Assembly (NCBI RefSeq): GCF_023159225.1
Contig: NC_063161.1
Coordinates: 1,762,495 to 1,826,494 of the forward strand
Direction: 5' to 3'
DNA: 64,000 nt
Source of the DNA: Perognathus longimembris pacificus
Lineage: Eukaryota > Chordata > Mammalia > Rodentia > Heteromyidae
Shown one piece after another: positions 10,386 to 18,754 of the stretch. The translations under genes and the position numbers were made by a program. Within the stretch, counting starts at the first letter, position 1; each line of letters opens with the position of its first letter. Under the pieces are notes generated by a model, which saw nothing but the letters and a program-made list of their open reading frames with translations, ran no database searches and had not been told where the DNA came from.

Positions 10386-11140
10386 GGAAGCCATCGGGCT
10401 CCGGGCAGCCCAGACCGGGAAGGGAACGCGAGGGGCTCCCGGACCAGGGCCCTGGCGGCGGCGTGCGGTTCTGGCCGTCGGCACCGGGGCGGGGCAGCCG
10501 GGAGAGGAGCCGGGCCTCGTGCACCGGCTTCGTGGTCCTGGGGCCGGGTCATCCTGGGGGCGGCGGAAGAGCGAGAACCCGAGAGGCGCGCCCACCGCAG
10601 CCCGGACAGGGCCGGGGCCGCCTGCCCGGTCCCGGCCCGGGTCTTCCCACCTCCCAGCATGCTCTGGGTCCCAGGGGCATCGCACCCCGTAGGCTTTCAA
10701 TACAAAGGCGAAGCGAGCAGGGGCGGGCAGCGCCTGCGAGACAGCCCCCGGCTACCATCCGGAACGTTCCAGCGTGACGTCGGCCGGCGTCCTCTCAGCC
10801 TCACGGTGTGCGGGCAGGTTCGTACCCGGCTTCACCGCGGAGGACGCGGAGGAGGCACTGTGCCCATCCTGCCCACGGTTAGCACAGGAGGAGGGGGGCG
10901 GGGAAGCCACGTCCCGGACCCCGGAGCTGCGTGGAGGCACCGGTGCCCTGCAGCTCGGCGGGCCACGTCTGACCAGTGCCCACCGAGTGAGCAGAGCCCG
11001 GGGACCCCCGTCCCCCGCCCCGCCCTGCCCAGGAGAGGTGGCCCTGCTGGGGGGGGGCAGGGAGGCCCAGGCCAAGGGGGGGGAGGGCACCTGGAGAGGG
11101 GCTCGCCCCCCCCACCAGGGACGAGGGGCAGCTGAGCAAC
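10386..11140. other. CpG-rich DNA, no gene recognised
   Basis: CpG-dense up to about 10870 (GGCGGCGGAAGAGCGAG, GGCGCGCCCACCGC), then GC-rich. The 251-aa plus-strand frame at 10380-11135 competes with frames on both strands and has no domain. It may be an orphan CpG island with the AT-rich core upstream. Confidence 0.4.
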
Positions 11141-11295
11141 GAAGGATTCTCTCTCAATAAAGAATTACACATCTTCAGAGTTTAATTACAAGAAGCTCTG
11201 TCATTCGGAGATTAATGGTGAATGGGGCCTGCTTTTTTCCCTTTCCTTTCTTTTCTTAACTTTAGAGGAATGCAGCTGAAGGAAGGGATCGCCAT
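11140..11295. other. AT-rich island, candidate conserved non-coding element
   Basis: Contains TCTCTCAATAAAGAATTAC near 11150, AGTTTAATTACAAGAAGC near 11178 and GGAGATTAATGGTGAATG near 11207, three homeodomain-like TTAATTA/TTAATG cores within 80 bp, followed by a pyrimidine run. No repeat family is seen. Confidence 0.45.
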
Positions 11296-11539
11296 TCTCC
11301 CCTGGCAGTGGAGGGAGGGCAGGGGGAGGGGACGGTGCAATGGGGTCTTCGGGTAGCAGGGCAGCCAGGGGGCCGTGGCCGCTCAGGGAGACCCTGGGGC
11401 CTCTGGGAGGGAGCGAGACCTCGGGGCCCTTGCACTTGACTGGCTCGTTCCCCAGACGGACGGTGGAGCTGGGAGGAGGTGCGGGCACCGGGCTCCCCAC
11501 CGGCGCCCTTCACAGGAGACTACGAAAGCCGTGGTGTGG

Positions 11540-12430
11540 CCCCGTGTGGGGTCATGTGATTTGCCCAGTGGCCGGTGCGAGGTCACTTGATTCACGCTGT
11601 GCCCTGGTGTGGGGTCGTGTGATTTGCCCAGTGTCTGGTTGAGGTGATGTGATTTGTCCAGTGTCCGGTGTGAGGTCACCTGATCATGCTGTAGCCTGGT
11701 GTGGGGTCATGTGACTTGCCCAGTGGCCCAGTGTGAGGTCATGTGATCTGCCCAGTGGCTGGCGTGAGGTCACGTGATTTTCCCGGTGGCTGGTGTGATG
11801 TCACCTGACTTACACTGTGTCCTGGTGTGAGGTCATGTGATCTGCCCAGTGGCTGGCGTGAGGTCATGTGATCTGCCCAGGGGCCGGTGTGAGGTCATGT
11901 GATCTGCCCAGTGGCTGGCGTGAGGTCACGTGATTTTCCCGGTGGCTGGTGTGATGTCACCTGACTTACACTGTGTCCTGGTGTGAGGTCATGTGATCTG
12001 CCCAGTGGCTGGCGTGAGGTCATGTGATCTGCCCAGGGGCCGGTGTGAGGTCATGTGATCTGCCCAGTGGCTGGCGTGAGGTCACGTGATTTTCCCGGTG
12101 GCTGGTGTGATGTCACCTGACTTACACTGTGTCCTGGTGTGAGGTCATGTGATCTGCCCAGGGGCCGGCGTGAGGTCACGTGATCTGCCCAGGGGCCGGC
12201 GTGAGGCCATGTGATCTGCCCAGGGGCCGGCGTGAGGTCACGTGATCTGCCCAGGGGCCGGCGTGAGGCCATGTGATCTGCCCAGGGGCCGGCGTGAGGT
12301 CACGTGATTTTCCCGGTGGCTGGTGTGATGTCACCTGACTTACACTGTGTCCTGGTGTGAGGTCATGTGATCTTCCCAGTGGCCGGCGTGAGGTCATGTG
12401 ATCTGCCCAGGGGCCGGCGTGAGGTCCCGG
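11540..12430 (+). repeat. 31-bp minisatellite carrying MiT/TFE-type E-boxes, with 156-bp higher-order period
   Basis: About 28 units of about 31 bp are built on GTGAGGTCATGTGATCTGCC plus CAG(T/G)GGCYGG. I count 18 octamers TCAYGTGA (12 TCATGTGA, 6 TCACGTGA), the M-box/CLEAR-type E-box bound by MITF/TFEB/TFE3 and, for CACGTG, USF. A five-unit block recurs at 156-bp spacing: the variant GAGGTCACGTGATTTTCCC starts at 11766, 11922 and 12078, then again at 12296 (seven units later). Interspersed units read TGTGATGTCACCTGACTT. The array ends in CpG-rich single-copy DNA. Confidence 0.95.
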
Positions 12431-13050
12431 GGTTCGCGCTGTGGCCCCGGGGTCTCCCGTAGGGTGGTTACCATGGGCTCCTCACACCGGCCTTTCGCAG
12501 AGCTGTTGCTCTGGGCAGGCTGGGCCGGGTCCTTGGCCGTGTGGCCCTCTGTCCCCCGTCTTGTCTGGCTGATGCAGTCCTCCCGCCTTGGGACAGACCC
12601 TGGTCCTCCAGCCGGCGTCCAGGCCGAGGTCCTCACCACGCGGTGAGCTTCTGCACAGGGCCCGACGCCCACCGGTGCTCTGCGCGCACAGCCGCCGTCT
12701 CTGAGCAGTCTCCCCCGGCTTCCCTGGCGGAGGGACGGGCCCACCACGGACACAGGCAGCGAGGCTGGCGTGAGTTTGTGTCCTGGGCCGGGGCGTGAGT
12801 CACGCTGGCTGGTTACAGAGGCTCACGTGTGCGATCCCAGCTCCACGGGCGGTCCGAGTTCACCATGGCTCTGCGGGAAGTAACTCCCACACCACAGGAA
12901 GAGCGGGGCGTAACTCAGGGGTCGAGGCCCTGCCTGGCCAGTGTGAGCTCTCTCTCCATCTCCAGTGCTCCCGGAGCGAGTGGTAAGAACCAGAGATGGC
13001 CATGTGCTCTCTACACAGGGCCCACAGATACTCACGCCCAGGGATACACA
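12430..13050. other. GC-rich single-copy DNA, no gene recognised
   Basis: GC-rich with short chance frames only. No repeat, RNA gene or exon pattern recognised. Confidence 0.4.
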
Positions 13051-13079
13051 CCATTTTTTGTATCAATTACAAACAGAGC

Positions 13080-13500
13080 CTGCCTGTGAATATTCATAGC
13101 AACATCATCAATAATAACCGAAGTGGACACAATTCAGCATTCATCAGCTGCTAATGAATTCGCGGGCTGGTAATGAACCGAGCGAGTGTGTGGCGCTGAC
13201 ACAATGGACCAGGCCTTGAGCCTCTAACGAGGTGAGCAGTGTAGCAACTGGAATTATGCTAATTGAAAGGAGCCACACATCAAAGGGCTCGGCTCTGTGA
13301 AATGTTCAAAATGGAAAGAAAAAAAAAAAAGAAGCTCTACAGATAGAGGGGGTACGGGCACGGGGGGGGGGGGAGCGGTGGGGGGAGGGAGAGCCCACGG
13401 GTACTGGCACCCTCCCAGGTGACAGATTTCTAGAGCTACAGGATGGTAACTATTGTGTCACTGAATCATAACAATGGTCTGCTAAGACATGAATGTATTG
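13080..13500 (+). mobile_element. LINE-1 fragment, end of ORF2 and 3-prime UTR
   Basis: The stretch TATTCATAGCAACATCATCA followed by AATAACCGAAGTGGACAC matches the well-known late-ORF2 segment of mammalian L1. GGAATTATGCTAATTGAAAG at 13251 matches the following L1 segment. TTTCTAGAGCTACAGGATGG and the GGTAACTATTGTGTCACTGA that follows fit an old (L1M-type) 3-prime UTR. A G-rich run at 13360-13392 sits inside. It is heavily diverged, so an ancient, inactive copy. Confidence 0.75.
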
Positions 13501-13745
13501 CTCTGTGGCTGTGCAGGCCGGAGTCGGCGGTGCGGTCGGGGTGGGCTCTACCGTCACCCGGCCGGGTCACCCCTGAGCCCCGGGGTGTGGATGTGGGCGG
13601 AGCCCAGCTCAGGCCGGAGGAGGGGGGCCCGCGGCCCCCCACGCCCCGTGGTGGGCCTGGCCAGGGGTCCACGGGGCCCTCCCTGGAGCGGGAAAGGAGC
13701 GGTGCCTGTGCTACCCACGATTCTCCAGGGCACTGAACTCAGTTT
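13500..13745. other. GC-rich spacer, no gene recognised
   Basis: A short GC-rich single-copy stretch between the L1 fragment and the AT-rich island. The small frames on both strands have no features. Confidence 0.4.
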
Positions 13746-13749
13746 CTCA

Positions 13750-13965
13750 AGCAGCATACTATTTGCGTGTGTATTTAATAGCAGTCATTGAATTACCAGA
13801 TTGTAATATTATATCTGGCCCCTGCAGAGATCCCATTATCCATTACATAAACAAATAGCACAGACTCATTAAGTTATTAATATCGTATGGAGGCACAATC
13901 ACCCTGTTTACATCTCTGAACAGATTTATGAATAATACAACCATAAATCACCCCACAACTGAGTG
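13750..13965. promoter_or_regulatory. AT-rich island, strong candidate conserved enhancer
   Basis: One of the most enhancer-like segments in the window. It holds ATTTAATAGC, ATTGAATTACC, GTAATATTATATC and CATTAAGTTATTAATATCG (homeodomain cores). ACATAAACAAATAG and CCTGTTTACATC match FOX motifs in both orientations. ACCATAAATCACC reads TGATTTATGG on the minus strand, the PBX-HOX composite preferred by posterior HOX proteins. No transposon match is recognised. Function is inferred from motif content only. Confidence 0.5.
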
Positions 13966-14304
13966 AGCTGAGGACCAGGGAGGCGGCTTCCAGGCCCGGC
14001 CGGCCGATTCCGGCCTTCCAGCTCTTGGAAGAATCCGTGTGCTCCTGCCTGCCTGTGCCCTGGGCCCGAGCTTTCCATGGAAACTGCCAGACTTCTCCGA
14101 GGAGAGGCTGGCTCTGCTGGCATCAGATGAAGCCGACGACTCCCAGGACCGCGGGGGGAAGGAGAAAGAAGTCACTCAGCACGTCGGCTGGAAAGAGGGT
14201 CTGCCAAGACCCTTACAGTGACTCTCTTGGGGGCAGTCTAAGTAGGAAACTGGCACATGGTTTCTAGAAGGGGAAAGTGCCATCTCAGGCAGAGGGATTC
14301 TAGG

Positions 14305-14525
14305 CTTACTTATTGGTCTTTGCTAGTACTGGAGTGTGAACTCAGGGCCTCGTATGTCTTCAGTTCACTTGCTCAGTTGGCTTTCTACCACTTGAGCTAT
14401 GCCTCCAGCCCAGCTTTTTGCTGTTTATTTTAGTGATGCTGTGCTTTCTCTGCCCGATCTGACTTTGAACCACGGTCCTCTGGACCTCAGCCTCCTGAGC
14501 AGCTAGGATGGCAGGTGTGAATCAC
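14305..14525 (-). mobile_element. Composite SINE (tRNA-like tail, 7SL-like head), reverse orientation
   Basis: Read on the minus strand, the element starts with a 7SL/B1-like head (complement of CCTCAGCCTCCTGAGCAGCT at 14488) and ends with a tRNA-like part (complement of CTACCACTTGAGCTATGCCT at 14385). The same arrangement recurs elsewhere in the window, for example at 54061 and 36685. Diverged, with no clear target-site duplication. Confidence 0.75.
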
Positions 14526-14574
14526 CTCTCATTATGTAATTTAGAATCACAAATTATTTAATTTTCATGTTTCT

Positions 14575-14815
14575 GGCAGTACTGGGGACTGAACTTGAGA
14601 CCTAGAGCTTGCTGGGCAAGCGTTCTACCACTGAAGATACACTTCCAGCCTGCTTTGCTTGCGACTGTCTTTTCAGACAGGGCCTTGGGCTTTGTGGGTG
14701 GGTCCGTTCCCCCCCCCCCCAAGCTGCGGTCCTCCTGTCTCCATCTCTGCGTGGCTGGGCCTGTGGGGGTGTCCTCTCTGGAGTGGTTTCCTCACTCAGC
14801 CTGCTGTGGTGAAGG
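14575..14815 (-). mobile_element. ID-like/composite SINE, reverse orientation
   Basis: GTACTGGGGACTGAACTTGA and the complement of an ID-type A/B-box region (GCTGGGCAAGCGTTCTACCA) start the element, followed by SINE-like sequence with a C run near 14710. It lies 50 bp from another SINE of the same orientation. Confidence 0.65.
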
Positions 14816-15194
14816 CCAGTAACTATCCCCACTTTGTGTGTAGAAAAGGAAAATACAGAGCATCCAAAACGGTCCCACCCCTGGCTGTTCCTGCTCCAGG
14901 TCACCGGCTGTCCCCCTTCCAGAAGTGACCCATCCAGGCACGGAGCCAGGGAAGGAACCTTGGCACGAAGTTTAATCAGCAAGAAGAGAGAGAGAAGCGA
15001 AGCCTAGGGGAGGCACTGACCTCCCGCTCTGATGATCTCTCCAGGCCCATCCCGCCCCTTGACAGCAGACTCCACGGCGGCCGCCTCCCCGGTGCAGGCC
15101 GGGCCGGGCCCCACCTATCCCCCTGCTTACTTATCTGTGCTCTTCAGAATGCGGAGGATGGAACCCACATTCAGGCAGCGCCCCGTCTAGTTGA

Positions 15195-15345
15195 GCAGAT
15201 TAATGGGTCTGATGGCCCAGCTTGCTTGTTGGGTACAAATTTGTCGCCAAAGTACACATGCAGGCAGTTGAATATTCTGCCAGAAAACGTGAAATGTATT
15301 ATTCCTCCCGCCAGCCCCGAGAGAGATTTTTGCCAGGGTTGGCAG
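15195..15345. other. AT-richer island, candidate conserved non-coding element
   Basis: Contains GAGCAGATTAATGGGTCTG, GGGTACAAATTTGTCGCC and GAATATTCTGCCAG. Single-copy, no repeat family recognised. It is immediately followed by a short tandem repeat. Confidence 0.35.
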
Positions 15346-15349
15346 GGGT

Positions 15350-15478
15350 GAGAGAGGGCTGGAGCGGGAGAAGGGGTGCAGAACGTGCTGGAACAGAAGG
15401 GGTGCAGCACATGACTGGGAGCAGAAGGGGTGCAGAGCATGCTGGGAGCAGAAGGGGTGGGGAACGTGGCTGGGAGTG
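15350..15478 (+). repeat. Short tandem repeat, about 28-bp unit
   Basis: Four imperfect units built on GCAGAAGGGGTGCAGARCATG then CTGGGA. Minus-strand frames across it are repeat artefacts. Confidence 0.75.
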
Positions 15479-15494
15479 AGTTCCAGACACGGGT

Positions 15495-15600
15495 CAAGGC
15501 AGTGAAAATGTAGCCCCTACATTTGATTGAAGGGTTTTCTGCTCTAAGGATGATTCTAGAAGGGGGTTCAATCGATGGTGTGGCAAATGTCCCCCTCCCC
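15495..15600. other. Short AT-richer element
   Basis: Contains GTGAAAATGTAGCCCCTAC, ATTTGATTGAAGGGTTTTCTG and CAATCGATGG. May be a small conserved element, at low certainty. Confidence 0.25.
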
Positions 15601-16037
15601 AGCCTGTTGAGACGCCTGTTCTCCAAGAGGCACAGGCCGCCCTGCAATGCCGGCAGCCCAGGCCAGGTGTGAGGTTCTAGGTGTGATCACCGCTCGGCCC
15701 TGGGCAGCGGCCCAGCCCTCCTCCAGCTCAGAGCCCCCCCCCCCCGCCCCCAGCTTGCTGCAGGCGGGAACAGCACCGCCCTGTGGGCGTCTCTCCTTCG
15801 GAAGGCCACTTCCACAGCCACCACTACCCGAGGCTTTCCACACCCTTCTCCAGGGCTGTGCAGGATGCCAAAGTCCCCCCGGGCGGAGGGGCCGGGTGGG
15901 GCCCTCCCTCATGCCCGCCTTCCTGGCTTGGCTGTCTCTGACTGTGATTTGGCCAGGCATCCCCTGGATTTACACACACACACAGCGGCACCTATGTCTG
16001 ATGCCAACATGTGCTTCCGGGGCTCCCCAGTTGGGAG

Positions 16038-16696
16038 CCCAGGAGGCAGGGGGAGGCAGGGGGAGGCAGGAGGAGGCAGGGGGAGGAGGCAGGGGGAGGC
16101 AGGGGGAGGAGGCAGGAGGGGACAGGGGGAGGCAGGGGGAGGCAGGAGGAGGGGGCAGGAGGGGACAGGGGGAGGCAGGAGGAGGCAGGGGGAGGGGGCA
16201 GGAGGGGACAGGGGGAGGCAGGGGGAGGCAGGAGGAGGGAGCAGGGGGAGGCAGGGGGAGGCAGGGGGAGGCAGGGGAGGCAGGAGGAGGCAGGGGGAGG
16301 CAGGAGGAGGGGGCAGGGGGAGGCAGGGGGAGGCAGGGGGAGGCAGGAGGAGGCAGGGGGAGGGGGCAGGAGGGGGCAGGGGGAGGCAGGAGGAGGGGGC
16401 AGGGGGAGGCAGGGGGAGGCAGGGGGAGGCAGGAGGAGGGGGCAGGGGGAGGCAGGGGGAGGCAGGAGGAGGGAGCAGGGGGAGGCAGGGGGAGGCAGGA
16501 GGAGGCAGGGGGAGGCAGGAGGAGGGGGCAGGGGGAGGCAGGGGGAGGCAGGGGGAGGCAGGAGGAGGCAGGGGGAGGGGGCAGGAGGGGACAGGGGGAG
16601 GCAGGAGGAGGGGGCAGGGGGAGGCAGGGGGAGGCAGGAGAAGGCAGGAGGAGGGGGCAGGGGGAGGCAGGGGGAGGCAGGAGGAGGAGGCAGGGC
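16038..16696 (+). repeat. GA-rich minisatellite (GGCAGGGGGAGGCAGGAGGA type)
   Basis: About 660 bp of irregular tandem units made from GGCAGGGGGA, GGCAGGAGGA and occasional GGGGACAGG inserts. The plus strand is almost pure purine apart from one C per unit. The motif GGCAGGAGG resembles the Jeffreys minisatellite core GGGCAGGANG. No stop codon can arise in the glycine/arginine-rich plus frames or the proline-rich minus frames, so ORFs of 278-476 aa are artefacts. G-quadruplex or triplex formation is plausible. Confidence 0.95.
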
Positions 16697-16699
16697 CGC

Positions 16700-17355
16700 T
16701 TGCTCGGAGGGGCTTCCACCGCCTTCTGTAGCTGCTGCCCCTCTTCTTGGGGCTGCTCCTCCTCCGCTGCCCCTTCCTTCCCTCTCCGCCTTGTCCCGGG
16801 CCAGCTCTCTCCCCTGCTCCGTGTCCTCCCTGCCCGCCTCGTGGTGAGCCGCGGGCCGTGTTTCCTCAGGAGAATCCCGGATGCGCGTCTTCTTCTCGTC
16901 ACGGGACACAAACTCCTCCAGCAGCGTCCCCGTCCTCCCCTCGGGTCCTGGCACAGGCCGCCCGCCCTCCCCTCGGGGCAGAGGGTCCTGAGGGCACAGG
17001 GCTCACACCCCTGCCCGCTGGGGGTCCCCAGGAGACTGGTGACCTTCTGTGAGACCTTGGGTGGCCCTCCTGGATGATGGGCGCCCCAGCCCCGCGGCCC
17101 GGCCCCGCTGAGTGTGAACGGCGGCCGTGTGGACGCCGAGGGCTCCCGCAGAGGACCCGCTCGCCGCCCTTCTGGGGGGCTCCCCGAGAGACGCCCTTGC
17201 TGGATCAGAAGAGGAGACAAAGCCCACCACGTCCTGCGAGGGCTCCTCGCACACCCGGGGCCAGCCACCGGGTCAGACGCTGGCGCAAGGAGCTCCTTGG
17301 CGGGGGCCAGGACCCCCATCCCCCCCTCACTTCACAGGACATCACGGGGCGCCCA
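16700..17355. other. GC-rich DNA, no gene recognised
   Basis: Open frames from the preceding array continue into this segment and end without features. No domain, repeat or RNA gene recognised. Confidence 0.4.
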
Positions 17356-17425
17356 GACGTCACCCCGCTGACTCAATTTAGTTACGCAAACCCGACCTGC
17401 GGCTTTAATTAAACATTTTCAAAGG
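17356..17425. other. Short AT-rich element
   Basis: CTCAATTTAGTTACGC and GGCTTTAATTAAACATTTTC, the latter with a TTAATTAA palindrome, in otherwise GC-rich DNA. Candidate small conserved element. Confidence 0.3.
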
Positions 17426-17679
17426 TGGGATGTTCTCTCTGGGAGCAGTGGGCTTGGTTTCTCCACCCCACTTCCTACGTGAATTAGCGGGGGGTCGCGT
17501 GGGTTTCTGGGGCGACGTTGGCAGCGCAGCTCACTGTCACCCACGCTCCTCCCAGGCCCTCTCGGCTTGTTCTCAGGATCTCTGGAACGCTCCGTGCCCC
17601 CGACAGGAGCAGGGAAACACACACCTTTGACAGGTGCCCGCAAATCAGGGACGGGAGCCCAGCGCCCTGCACTGTTTGT

Positions 17680-17785
17680 CAATTTAATATCCTAGAACAA
17701 ACAGCCTGAATCTCTGTCAACAGCCATTACGCCGAATCATATTGTGTTTCCTTTCTATAAATCCAACTCATTACCCCGCGTGACA
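17680..17785. other. AT-rich island, candidate conserved non-coding element
   Basis: GTCAATTTAATATCCTAGAAC, GCCATTACGCCGAATCATATTG and TTTCTATAAATCC occur within 105 bp. Single-copy and AT-rich within GC-rich flanks. Confidence 0.4.
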
Positions 17786-17789
17786 GATC

Positions 17790-18600
17790 TGGGCCCATTC
17801 CCGTGTTTGCCTTTCTCAGGTCCGACCGAGTCCCCCCTTCCAGGGAGCTGCAGGCGGGCGGGAAGCCGGGAGCTGCCGCCTCCCGTGGTCTCCACGCGGG
17901 TCCCACCGGGAAGGGCCAGGGCCTGGCGGAGGGGAGCCGGGCTGTGGGACTGGCGCTCAGTCTCCCGTCTTCCACCTTCCCGTTGGGGGCCTTGTCCGAG
18001 GGCCTCCCCGTCCTGTCTGCACACACCGCCGTGCCCCCCCCCCCCCGCCGTGCCCTGGCGGGCATGCACAGCCGGGTAGTGTTTGTGACTGACGCAGCGT
18101 GGGGCGCCCGGAGTCCACAGCGGAAGCAGATGCAGCTGCTTCTTGTCCTGACGGGCAGTGGGCGTGAAGAACCAGCCCGGCAGTTCCACACTCGGCCCCT
18201 GTGTGGGACCAGGGCTGTGGTGCCCCTGGCCGGCTGGGTCCTCTCTATGGAGAGGGCAAGGTCCACCCCTCAGTGCTGGGACTAGGCCGCCTGTCCTCCA
18301 GGACCAGTGTCCCCCAAGGCCAGGGCACCTGGCTCAGGGCCCCCGTCAGGCAGAGCGGGGGCACCTGCAGACCCTTTGTTTCCCATAAGCAGGTGTTTGC
18401 ATGGCGGGGCTATCAGCACACCCTCCACTTCTCTCCTGCCACCTGGCCTTCCCAGAGCCAGGAAACCCATCCACCCGACGTGCCGTGATTCTCACCCGGT
18501 GTCGACGCTGGCTCCAAGCCCGCAGGGCCTGGCTTTACTCTCACCAAGAAGCCAGGCTTCTGCCGAGCCCAAGGCTTCGACAGGCCTGGTGCTCACAGAT
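17790..18600. other. GC-rich DNA, no gene recognised
   Basis: GC-rich with a C run near 18036-18047 and competing frames on both strands. No recognisable domain. Confidence 0.4.
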
Positions 18601-18725
18601 TCAGAGAAACTGGTCCTTCATCAGAAGGGGTTTTGTTCAGGGATCTATTGACCTGTTCCCTGCAGGTCTTGGGAATAAACATCGCACTGCAGAGCTGGGA
18701 GAAAACAAGGACAGAGGCAAAACGG
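18600..18725. other. AT-richer single-copy element
   Basis: TCAGAAGGGGTTTTGTTCAG and GGTCTTGGGAATAAACATCG. Moderately AT-rich, just upstream of the large 31-bp array. Candidate small conserved element. Confidence 0.25.
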
Positions 18726-18754
18726 ATTGCAGAGGGTCCCCACAGAGACTTGCC

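Noticed and set aside
13080..13320. AT-rich conserved enhancer
   Set aside because: At first it looked like an island, but segment order matches the end of L1 ORF2 and its 3-prime UTR, so I called it a LINE-1 fragment.
15647..17319. Gly/Arg-rich and Pro/Leu-rich ORFs up to 476 aa as RGG-type or proline-rich proteins
   Set aside because: They come entirely from the GA-rich array. Long frames exist on both strands at once.
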